The notes below the pieces were generated by a model that saw nothing but the letters and a program-made list of their open reading frames with translations, was not told the DNA's origin and did not search any database. The position numbers and the translations under genes were made by a program. From Acidobacteriota bacterium (GTDB lineage: Bacteria; Acidobacteriota; Vicinamibacteria; Marinacidobacterales; Marinacidobacteraceae): a stretch of 45,732 nucleotides of DNA. Every line of letters starts with the position of its first letter. The first letter of the stretch is position 1. Location of the stretch: positions 1-45,732 of the forward strand of contig VXNL01000027.1 in the NCBI GenBank assembly GCA_009840635.1, in the 5' to 3' direction. Below are positions 39,458 to 45,732 of the stretch, piece by piece.

Positions 39458-40102
39458 ATGGCGATGACGGCAGGCGACGGCCTGAATCACGAAGAAGAGT
39501 TCGAGCGGGCCTGGACCGATCGCGGCAACACGCGCATCGAGTTGCCTCCGGTTGATGTCAACCGGGTACTCGGCGGGCACTACCGGACAGGCGAACCGCT
39601 CACGTTCACCCGGACCATGTTGTGGGACATGGAGGTGAAGAAGGCGTTCCGGCCCGACCTCTATATTCCGTCCGTCGTGACCGAGGGCAGCGCCCGCACG
39701 TGGGACCGGCGGGCGGCCGCCGGGGGCGCCGAGGCCTTCGTGCGATGTTCCGAGCAGCGCCTCCGGCTGGACCCGGCGAGGCGCGGGTTGGTCCTGGAAC
39801 GGGTCTTCCTCAACCCCGCGCGCCAGAGCGCCACCTTCATCGGCGCGGCGGAGCTCCTCGACGAGGACGGCAACCTGCTTCGAGCCGGCAGGGGACAGCC
39901 CCTGTTTCACGTCGAGCATTCGGCCGGGGGGGAGGAATCCCGACCGCTCAACCGGTGGCGTATCGTCTATCTCACCGAGAGACCGAAGCAGGAACTGATC
40001 GACCGCTTCACAACTGCCGGGGAGGCGTGGCTCCGTGAGTTCTTCGAGGTCTACATCCGGCGGGACCTGAGGATGGAACTGACCCGCCGGAGAGATGCCT
40101 GA
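39458..40102 (+). CDS. hypothetical protein beside an extradiol-dioxygenase-like gene
   Basis: A 214-residue soluble protein of unknown family. ATG at 39458 has GGAG 5 nt upstream; GTG at 39440 is less likely. Recognisable stretches are EFERAWTDRGNTRIELPPVD, MLWDMEVKKAFRPDLYIPSV, LERVFLNPARQSATFIGAAE and an amphipathic C-terminus WLREFFEVYIRRDLRMEL. There is no signal or membrane segment. It sits 34 bp before a VOC dioxygenase-like gene on the same strand, so a role in aromatic or acyl-CoA catabolism is possible but only contextual. Confidence 0.65.
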   Translation: MAMTAGDGLNHEEEFERAWTDRGNTRIELPPVDVNRVLGGHYRTGEPLTFTRTMLWDMEVKKAFRPDLYIPSVVTEGSARTWDRRAAAGGAEAFVRCSEQRLRLDPARRGLVLERVFLNPARQSATFIGAAELLDEDGNLLRAGRGQPLFHVEHSAGGEESRPLNRWRIVYLTERPKQELIDRFTTAGEAWLREFFEVYIRRDLRMELTRRRDA

Positions 40103-40136
40103 TGCAGGGTGCCAAACCCGAGAGGGTTCGCTTCCG

Positions 40137-41054
40137 ATGAAGGTCCGGGACCTCCGCCACGTGGGGCTGCTGTCGCCCGCGATCGAGGCGCAGGCCGCGT
40201 TCTACCTCGAGACCTGGGGACTGCAGTCGGCCGGCAAGGACCGTCACGCGCTGTACTTCCGCGGGTCGTCGCCGGAGCATCACATCCTCAGCCTGCATGC
40301 GGCCGACCGGCGCGGACTGCACCACCTGGCCCTCCGCGTTGATGGCCGTGAGGCAGTCGACGCGGCGGCCACCGAACTCGAGCGCCACGGCGTCCGCATC
40401 GTGGCGCCGCCTCACGAGTTGGAGAAACCCGGCGGCGGCTACGGGTTGCGCCTGCTGGATCCGGAGAACCGCTGCATCGAGCTTTCGGCCGGGGTGGCCG
40501 GTCACGCGAACGGCTGGTCCGCCAGCCGGGTCGAGCCCCGCCGGCTCTGTCACGTGGTCCTGAACACCGCGCGGTTCGAGCAGGTCGTCGAGTTCTATAC
40601 CGACGTGCTGGGGTTCCGGGTGTCGGACTGGATCGAGAACCGGATGGCGTTCCTGCGCTGCAGCCGGAAGCACCATGTTCTCTCGTTCAGCCGCGCGGAT
40701 CACGCATCCGTCAACCACGTCGCGTACGTGATGACGAACGTGGACGGCGTGATGACCGGTCTCGCCAACCTTCGCGCCCGCGGGCAGGAGGCCGGCTGGG
40801 GACCCGGGCGCCACGGACCGGGCAACAACATCTTCGCCTACTTCAGGGACCCGGCCGGCTACGTGTGCGAGTACACGAGCGACATGGAGCACATCGCCGA
40901 CGAAGCCGTCCACGAACCCACGGTGTGGGAGCGGACGCCCGAGACTGTGGACCGCTGGGGTACGGCCGGACCCGCCAGCGCCGAAATCCGGAAGGTCATG
41001 GCCGGCGATCCGGATCCGGGTTGGGCCATGGATCACAAGACCCCGACGACATAG
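40137..41054 (+). CDS. extradiol-dioxygenase-like VOC superfamily protein
   Basis: A 305-residue two-domain vicinal-oxygen-chelate protein of the catechol 2,3-dioxygenase / dihydroxybiphenyl dioxygenase type. The C-terminal domain carries the 2-His-1-Glu iron triad: His in RLCHVVLNT, His in SVNHVAYVM and Glu in AGYVCEYTSD. Also present are VEFYTDVLGFRVSDW and FAYFRDPAGYV. The expected reaction is ring cleavage of a catecholic substrate; which one is unknown. I chose ATG at 40137, which starts directly at MKVRDLRHVGL; ATG at 40095 would overlap the upstream gene. Confidence 0.88.
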   Translation: MKVRDLRHVGLLSPAIEAQAAFYLETWGLQSAGKDRHALYFRGSSPEHHILSLHAADRRGLHHLALRVDGREAVDAAATELERHGVRIVAPPHELEKPGGGYGLRLLDPENRCIELSAGVAGHANGWSASRVEPRRLCHVVLNTARFEQVVEFYTDVLGFRVSDWIENRMAFLRCSRKHHVLSFSRADHASVNHVAYVMTNVDGVMTGLANLRARGQEAGWGPGRHGPGNNIFAYFRDPAGYVCEYTSDMEHIADEAVHEPTVWERTPETVDRWGTAGPASAEIRKVMAGDPDPGWAMDHKTPTT

Positions 41055-41092
41055 GCCGCAACCCCGCCCAGCAGCGACCGGGCGCGGCCCGT

Positions 41093-42124
41093 TCAGGGTT
41101 TCGCGCCGAACAGGCGGAGGACCTCGCCAGCGGTCATGTCGCCCACCTGACGCTCAAGCCCGGCCGTACGGACCGGGACAACCGCCCGGTCGAAGCGGCG
41201 TCTCTCGCCCTCGGCGAGACGGATGAACTCGACACCGGCAGCCCGCGCCATCCGCAGGGCCTCGGCGCCGGCGCTGCGCCACGCTTCGGCCCCGGCTGCG
41301 GACAGCGAGGCATCCGTGGCCTCGTCGATCCAGCCTCGCTCCTCGGGAGTCAGGGATGCGTACACGTCTCGATTCATCAACAGGACGAACGGCAGCCCTG
41401 ACGCGGGAAGCCAATCGGTCAGGTAGTTGGCGGGTTCGTGCAACTGGAAGGTCGAGATCCCCGAAGGAGAGATGGCGACGCCGTCGATGACCCCGGTGGT
41501 GAGACTCTGGTGGACCACCGTTCCCGGCTGCATCACGGCGCTGGCGCCGAGCGCCTCGATGAACGGGATGAGGCTCCGCGAGGAGACCCGAATCTTGAGC
41601 CCGCCCATGTCTTCGAGGGTCCGGACGGGTGTGTCGCGGGTGAGCAGCACCGGGGCGGCATTGGACCAGATCCCCAGGACCTTCGCGTCGTACTCCCGCT
41701 CCAGGACCGGCAGGGCGCGGCGGAGAGCTTCGGTGCAATCCCTGGCGGTCTTGCAGATGCCCGGGGTGCCGATCAGGTCGGTCTTCGGAAAGAGGTCGGC
41801 GGTGTAGGAAGGCACCGCGAGTGCGATGTCGGCCACCCCGCTGACCAGAATCGAGTACTGCGCCGCGGGCGACGAGTTCAGGGCGCCCGCGGGGAACTGC
41901 CTTACCGTCAGCGTGCCGTCCGACAACTCGGCGAGTTCCTGGGCCAAGGGCGTGAACACGGCCTCGTTCAGGGGATGATCCGCCGGCAGGAAATGCGCCA
42001 GCGACAGTTCCCTGGTATCCGGCGCTCCTCCGCATCCGGAGGCGGCGAACAATCCGGCCGCAAGAACGAGAATCCGCCTCGGCGGCGCCGCTTCAGGACG
42101 CACGCGGCGAGGTGGCCGAAACAC
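41093..42124 (-). CDS. dctP: TRAP transporter substrate-binding protein DctP
   Basis: A 343-residue periplasmic solute receptor for a TRAP system. The N-terminus is a lipoprotein signal with LFAASGC. DctP features: LSLAHFLPADHPLNEAVFTP, LTVRQFPAGALNSS, LVSGVADIALAVPSY, LEDMGGLKIRVSSRSL with the conserved ligand-binding Arg, GALNSSPAAQYS and VHQSLTTGVIDGVAISPSGI. TRAP ligands are usually carboxylates; here the ligand is unknown. Start GTG at 42124 overlaps the NCS2 gene by 32 bp; GTG at 42103 is possible. It is separated from its dctM/dctQ partners by the NCS2 gene. Confidence 0.92.
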   Translation of the reverse strand: MFRPPRRVRPEAAPPRRILVLAAGLFAASGCGGAPDTRELSLAHFLPADHPLNEAVFTPLAQELAELSDGTLTVRQFPAGALNSSPAAQYSILVSGVADIALAVPSYTADLFPKTDLIGTPGICKTARDCTEALRRALPVLEREYDAKVLGIWSNAAPVLLTRDTPVRTLEDMGGLKIRVSSRSLIPFIEALGASAVMQPGTVVHQSLTTGVIDGVAISPSGISTFQLHEPANYLTDWLPASGLPFVLLMNRDVYASLTPEERGWIDEATDASLSAAGAEAWRSAGAEALRMARAAGVEFIRLAEGERRRFDRAVVPVRTAGLERQVGDMTAGEVLRLFGAKP

Positions 42125-43856
42125 GGAGAGTGAGGATGTCCGTGTTGTGAAACTGCCGGTGTCGCACGGAGGACGCGAAGTGCCGGAGCAGCCGAAGGGA
42201 TATCTCCTGATCCAGACGTTCCGCCCTGGTCGGCGTGCCCAGCCAGGCGAGGCGGTCCTGGAGATTGAACTCGTCGCCGCTTCCCGCCCCGACCCTGAAC
42301 TCCAGAACGGCTTCGTCGTCCTCCCGGCAGGCGGTCACCAGCAGCTCGCGTCTCCCGCCGTCCGCTGATTCCTCCGCCTCCTCCGCTTCCCGGCGGGCCT
42401 GCAGGAGCGTGAGCAGCGCCTCCTCGGTGGCGGCTTCCAGCCGTCCCAGCGCTGCCTCCAGGCCGTTCGAGGCGGCGAACCCCTGAACGAACTCCGTGAT
42501 CCGGGGCAACTCGGAACCGTCGAGCCGGCCCCTGAGCCGGCTCTTCCGGCGCACCGTCAGCACCGTGAGCCCGAACGCGACCAGGCCGCCGGTGATCAAT
42601 CCGTTGCTCAAGAGACCGCCCGCGAACACCGCGAAGGTCTCGGGAAAGATCATGTCGAACTCGAAAGCGACGCCCGTCCAGAACGAGAGGCCCGCGATCA
42701 GGCCGTTGCGCGTGTTCGTCCCCATACTCGTCACGACTTCCCGCATCCCGACCGTGAACAGCGTCGCCATGACCACGGCGATGGCAGCGGCCACGACGGC
42801 GCCGGGGATCGCGAGAACGAGAGCGAGCGCCTTCGGCAGGAAGGCCAGGACAACGAAAGCCGATCCGGCCACCACGCCGATGCTGCGCGCTGCGGCGCCC
42901 GTGACCTCGACGGCGGCCACCGCTCCCGGAAACAACGTGGCGGGCATCGTTCCCGCCACGCCCGCCAGGAGGCTGCCGGCGCTTTCCGCGGTCAGGGCGC
43001 GCTGCACCGCCCGGTAGTCGACCGCGCGGGACCGGCGCCGCGCCACCCGCTGGGCGGCGACCGCGACCGCGACCGACTTGGTCGAGCCGACCAGCGTCAC
43101 GAACAGGAACGCCGGCAGCAGTCCCCAGAACGCGGGCCCGAACTCGAGGTCCAGGCCGGGCAACCGGCCGGCCGGAAGGCCGATCCAGGCGGCATCCGCG
43201 ACCCGTCCCGTGTCGTAGATGCCGAAGAATGCGCCGACGAGCGAACCGGCGACGATGCCGGTCGCCGGGGCCCAGAGGCGCAGCGCTCCTCTCCCCCGGA
43301 GCGAGAGCCCCACGGTGGCGCAGATCGTCACGCCGGCGCTCAGCGGCGCGGCCAGCGGGGGAGCACCGGCGGGCAACTCGTTCAGCATGCCGAAGAGAAT
43401 CGGCATGACGGTCACGGGGAGGAGCATGAGGACCGTGCCCGTGACGACGGGGGTGAAGAGACGGTGGAGCAGCGAGAGCCGCGCGGAGACCACCGCCTGG
43501 ACAACCGCGCAAACGACGACCAGCGTGGCCAGCAGTCCCGGCCCTCCCCGGATGAGGGCCTCCGCGCAGACGGCGACGAAAATCGCCGAGCTGACGTGCG
43601 TCAGCGCGTAACCCGCCCCGATCCGGCCCACGCGCAGGGCCTGCACGATCGCGGAAACGCCGCACACCAATACCGAAACGCAGACCGCCCAGGACACGAG
43701 CGCCTCGGCGCCGCCGGCGCGGAACGCGATCGTCGGCAGGAGCACGGTCCCGTTCACGCAAAGGGCCGCGGACTGCAGACCGAGCGCCAGCGAGATCGGC
43801 CGGGGAGGCCGGTCGTGGACCTCGTAGCGGAGGTCTTCGCCGCGGCCTGCCGTCAC
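42093..43856 (-). CDS. NCS2 (xanthine/uracil-type) permease with C-terminal kinase-like ATPase-fold region
   Basis: A 587-residue protein. Residues about 20-430 form a nucleobase:cation symporter-2 core of roughly 14 helices: ALGLQSAALCVNGTVLLPTI, GRIGAGYALTHVSSAIF, LLHRLFTPVVTGTVLMLLPV, FLFVTLVGSTKSVAV, SAGSLLAGVAGTMPATLFPG and GMREVVTSMGTNTRNGLIAG. Residues about 440-587 are soluble (LPRITEFVQGFAASNGLEAA, RLEAATEEALLTLL, ELLVTACREDDEAVLEFRV, ILTLRV). They resemble an anti-sigma/histidine-kinase-like ATPase fold, but without the N-box Asn. It may sense or regulate; this is inference. It lies between dctM and dctP. Confidence 0.82.
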   Translation of the reverse strand: MTAGRGEDLRYEVHDRPPRPISLALGLQSAALCVNGTVLLPTIAFRAGGAEALVSWAVCVSVLVCGVSAIVQALRVGRIGAGYALTHVSSAIFVAVCAEALIRGGPGLLATLVVVCAVVQAVVSARLSLLHRLFTPVVTGTVLMLLPVTVMPILFGMLNELPAGAPPLAAPLSAGVTICATVGLSLRGRGALRLWAPATGIVAGSLVGAFFGIYDTGRVADAAWIGLPAGRLPGLDLEFGPAFWGLLPAFLFVTLVGSTKSVAVAVAAQRVARRRSRAVDYRAVQRALTAESAGSLLAGVAGTMPATLFPGAVAAVEVTGAAARSIGVVAGSAFVVLAFLPKALALVLAIPGAVVAAAIAVVMATLFTVGMREVVTSMGTNTRNGLIAGLSFWTGVAFEFDMIFPETFAVFAGGLLSNGLITGGLVAFGLTVLTVRRKSRLRGRLDGSELPRITEFVQGFAASNGLEAALGRLEAATEEALLTLLQARREAEEAEESADGGRRELLVTACREDDEAVLEFRVGAGSGDEFNLQDRLAWLGTPTRAERLDQEISLRLLRHFASSVRHRQFHNTDILTLRVSATSPRAS

Positions 43857-43965
43857 TCCGCTACCCCCATCCCGGCCCGTTCCGTGCGAGAACCGGACTC
43901 ACGTGCGCCCATCCTCACCCCCCGTCCGGACGCCGTTCCCATCGGATGGGACGGCCTGCTCTCGG

Positions 43966-44003
43966 GACTCCCCATTATGGAGCACCGCATCCCGAGGGGA
44001 GTC
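43966..44003 (-). terminator. inverted repeat between dctM and the NCS2 gene
   Basis: GACTCCCC and GGGGAGTC form an 8-bp stem with a 22-nt loop, 5 bp after the dctM stop. The loop contains CATAAT on the minus strand, a possible -10 box for the NCS2-dctP transcript. The 152-bp gap also has CCCATCGGATGGG, a small palindrome. Confidence 0.4.
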
Positions 44004-44008
44004 GCCCC

Positions 44009-45316
44009 TCACCCGTACATCGCGTTCGGCAGGTCGGTGGCCAGTCCGGGCAGGAGTGCGATCAGAATGAGCGCCGCTAGCAGCGCGAGCCAGAACGGCG
44101 CGATGCCGCGAAACATCGTCCGGACCGGCACGTCGGGGGCGACGCCCTTGACGACGAAGATGTTCAGCCCGACGGGTGGAGAGATCAGGCCCATCTCGAG
44201 GGTGATGACGATCATCACCCCGAACCAGATCATGTTGACCCCCAGCGACTCGAGGATCGGCTGCACCAGGGGCACGGTCAGCACGAGCATCGCGAAGCCG
44301 TCGAGGAAGGTGCCGAGCACGATGAACATGACCAGCACCAGCGCGACGACCTGAGCGCCCGAAAACCCCTGCTGGCCGACCCATTCCGATGCGACGAACG
44401 CGATTCCGCTGAGTCCGAGGAATACCTTGAACACGAACGCGCCGGCCAGCACCAGAAAAGCGGTGCCACTCGCCTTCAGGGTGGCGCCAACCACCTCGAC
44501 CACGGTCTTCCGGTTCAGCGCGCGCCGCACGGCGGCCGCAATCAGCGTCAGCATCGCCCCCACGCCCGCCGCCTCGATGGCGGAGAAGATGCCGGCGTAG
44601 ATGCCCCCGATGGTCACGATGACGATCCCCAGGATCCACAGCGCCCTCCCGGTGGCCCGGAGACGGTCCCGCCACGAAACGGGCGCCCGGGAGTACGGAG
44701 CCTTGTCCGGGTCGCGCCTGACGACGATCCAGACAGCGAGAACGAACAGGAGGGTGAGCAGAATCCCGGGCAGCACCCCCGCCATGAACAGGCGTCCGAT
44801 GCTCTCCTCGGTGATGATCCCGTAGATGACGAGTCCCGCCGAGGGCGGGATCAGGATTCCGAGCGTTCCGCCGGCTGCGATGGCCCCCGTCGCCAGCGAG
44901 TCGTCGTATCGGAACCGCCGCATCTCGGGAAGCGACACGCGGCCCATGGTCAGGGCGGCGGCCAGCGACGAGCCCGACAGCGCCGAGAATCCGGCGCACG
45001 CGATGATCGACGCGGACGCGAGGCTGCCCCGGACGCGGCTGAGCCAGCCATGCGCGGCCCGGTACAGGTCGTGACTCATCCCGGAGACCACAGCCAGATT
45101 GCCCATCAACATGAACAGCGGCAGGATGGTGAGCGGATACCGGGAAGACACCGCGAACATCTCTCCCGCCACCACCGGCACGACGGCGCCCGGGCGGATC
45201 CCGGCGATTCCGGCCAGGCCCACCAACAGCATCGCGAGCCCCACGGGGACGCGGATCAGAAGCAGGACGAGCAGCGCGGCGAAGCCCAACAGGGCGATTT
45301 CGGTTCCGCCCATCAT
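44009..45316 (-). CDS. dctM: TRAP transporter large permease DctM
   Basis: A 435-residue membrane protein with about 12 hydrophobic segments, the ion-coupled transport subunit of a TRAP system. DctM landmarks: IRVPVGLAMLLVGLAGI, PLFMLMGNLAVVSGM, ACAGFSALSGSSLAAALTMG, GTLGILIPPSAGLVIYGIIT, LGTFLDGFAMLVLTVPLVQP and EMGLISPPVGLNIFVVKGV. ATG at 45316 overlaps the dctQ stop (ATGATG), so translation is coupled with dctQ. Confidence 0.95.
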   Translation of the reverse strand: MMGGTEIALLGFAALLVLLLIRVPVGLAMLLVGLAGIAGIRPGAVVPVVAGEMFAVSSRYPLTILPLFMLMGNLAVVSGMSHDLYRAAHGWLSRVRGSLASASIIACAGFSALSGSSLAAALTMGRVSLPEMRRFRYDDSLATGAIAAGGTLGILIPPSAGLVIYGIITEESIGRLFMAGVLPGILLTLLFVLAVWIVVRRDPDKAPYSRAPVSWRDRLRATGRALWILGIVIVTIGGIYAGIFSAIEAAGVGAMLTLIAAAVRRALNRKTVVEVVGATLKASGTAFLVLAGAFVFKVFLGLSGIAFVASEWVGQQGFSGAQVVALVLVMFIVLGTFLDGFAMLVLTVPLVQPILESLGVNMIWFGVMIVITLEMGLISPPVGLNIFVVKGVAPDVPVRTMFRGIAPFWLALLAALILIALLPGLATDLPNAMYG

Positions 45317-45732
45317 TCGTCCGGTTCGTTCGGGTCTTCCGCGTTCCAGACGGCGAGCCCCAGCAGCAGTTGGGACGCGAGCAGCAGCCCGTAGATGGCC
45401 ACCGACGCGCCCAGCGCGTAGTAGAACGGCGTGTGCGGTATCGACACGCTGCCGGTCACCGCGCCGCAGGGAAGGCCGCAACTGCCGTGAACGAACAGGG
45501 CATAGGCCGCCATCGCGGTGACTGCCACGCCGAGCAGCCGGGCGACGGCGTCCGTGATCCGGGTGAGGCGCCGGCCCGTGAAACGCCCGATGAGGTTGAC
45601 GCACACATGAGAACCCTCACGCGCCCCGTGGGCGATCGCCGCGGCCACCACCACCGCGAGCGACATCGTGGAAACGTCCTCGATCCAGAGCAGGGAATCG
45701 TTCAGGACGTAGCGCCAGAAGACCTCGGCCAC
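45313..45732 (-). CDS. dctQ: TRAP transporter small permease DctQ, N-terminus beyond the window
   Basis: The last 139 or so residues of the small TRAP permease; the 5' end lies past the window edge. Family features are VFWRYVLNDSLLWIEDVSTM, IAHGAREGSHVCVNLI and four hydrophobic helices. A Cys-rich periplasmic-type loop (HGSCGLPCGAVTG) between helices 3 and 4 is unusual. It works with DctM and DctP. Confidence 0.9.
   Translation of the reverse strand: MAEVFWRYVLNDSLLWIEDVSTMSLAVVVAAAIAHGAREGSHVCVNLIGRFTGRRLTRITDAVARLLGVAVTAMAAYALFVHGSCGLPCGAVTGSVSIPHTPFYYALGASVAIYGLLLASQLLLGLAVWNAEDPNEPDE

Overview
The window is about 45.7 kb of GC-rich DNA (nearly every third codon position is G or C) from a diderm bacterium. 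It carries a TonB-dependent receptor with an N-terminal CarboxypepD_reg-like domain, many lipoproteins, a SPOR protein, glutaminyl cyclase, an OPAA/PepQ-type prolidase, M14 and M28 peptidases and a quinohaemoprotein alcohol dehydrogenase. That mix suggests Acidobacteriota or Gemmatimonadota, but this is an inference from gene content only. The first 52 bases are almost pure C and look like an assembly-end artefact. Both ends of the window cut a gene.

Layout. 0-4 kb: the end of a GT4 glycosyltransferase, then on the minus strand a CDP-alcohol phosphatidyltransferase followed by a striking AlkB-GlnE fusion. 4-11 kb: a large TonB receptor facing a three-gene minus-strand envelope operon (alpha-helical-barrel lipoprotein, membrane sulfatase-superfamily protein, DUF2272 protein). 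11.1-11.6 kb: a divergent intergenic region with a nine-copy array of a 15-bp direct repeat at 32-33 bp spacing. 11.6-20.4 kb: a giant M14 peptidase, DUF167 protein, haloalkane-dehalogenase-like hydrolase, LVIVD/choice-of-anchor-B protein and prolidase, separated by several families of short structured repeats. 20.4-26.9 kb: an overlapping operon of glutaminyl cyclase, DUF3311, sodium/solute symporter and YIP1 protein, then a PQQ/haem c dehydrogenase, an orphan VapB and a YwaF/TMEM164-like membrane protein. 27-31 kb: M28 peptidase, a small membrane protein, a DinB/YfiT-like protein, an unknown protein and a DUF1684 lipoprotein. 31.2-34.1 kb: gene remnants, a cytochrome c/terpene-cyclase-like toroid protein and prfB with its programmed +1 frameshift. 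34.3-37.8 kb: SPOR protein, slipin, NfeD and GreA. 38-41 kb: an exported peroxiredoxin with an in-frame TGA at the peroxidatic cysteine position (very probably selenocysteine), an enoyl-CoA hydratase-like protein, an unknown protein and an extradiol-dioxygenase-like VOC protein. 41.1-45.7 kb: a TRAP transporter (DctP, DctM, DctQ) with an NCS2 permease, itself fused to a kinase-like C-terminal region, lying between DctP and DctM.

Themes. (1) UGA is used in three ways: stop codon, autoregulatory frameshift site in prfB, and probably Sec codon in the peroxiredoxin. (2) Several genes have a TANNNT -10 box only 6-7 nt before the start codon, so leaderless mRNAs look common. (3) Short structured repeats fill most intergenic gaps and in one place appear to have become coding sequence. 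(4) Two unusual fusions, AlkB-GlnE and NCS2-ATPase-like, are the best protein-level novelties. The sequence shows no tRNA, rRNA, intact insertion sequence or CRISPR array.
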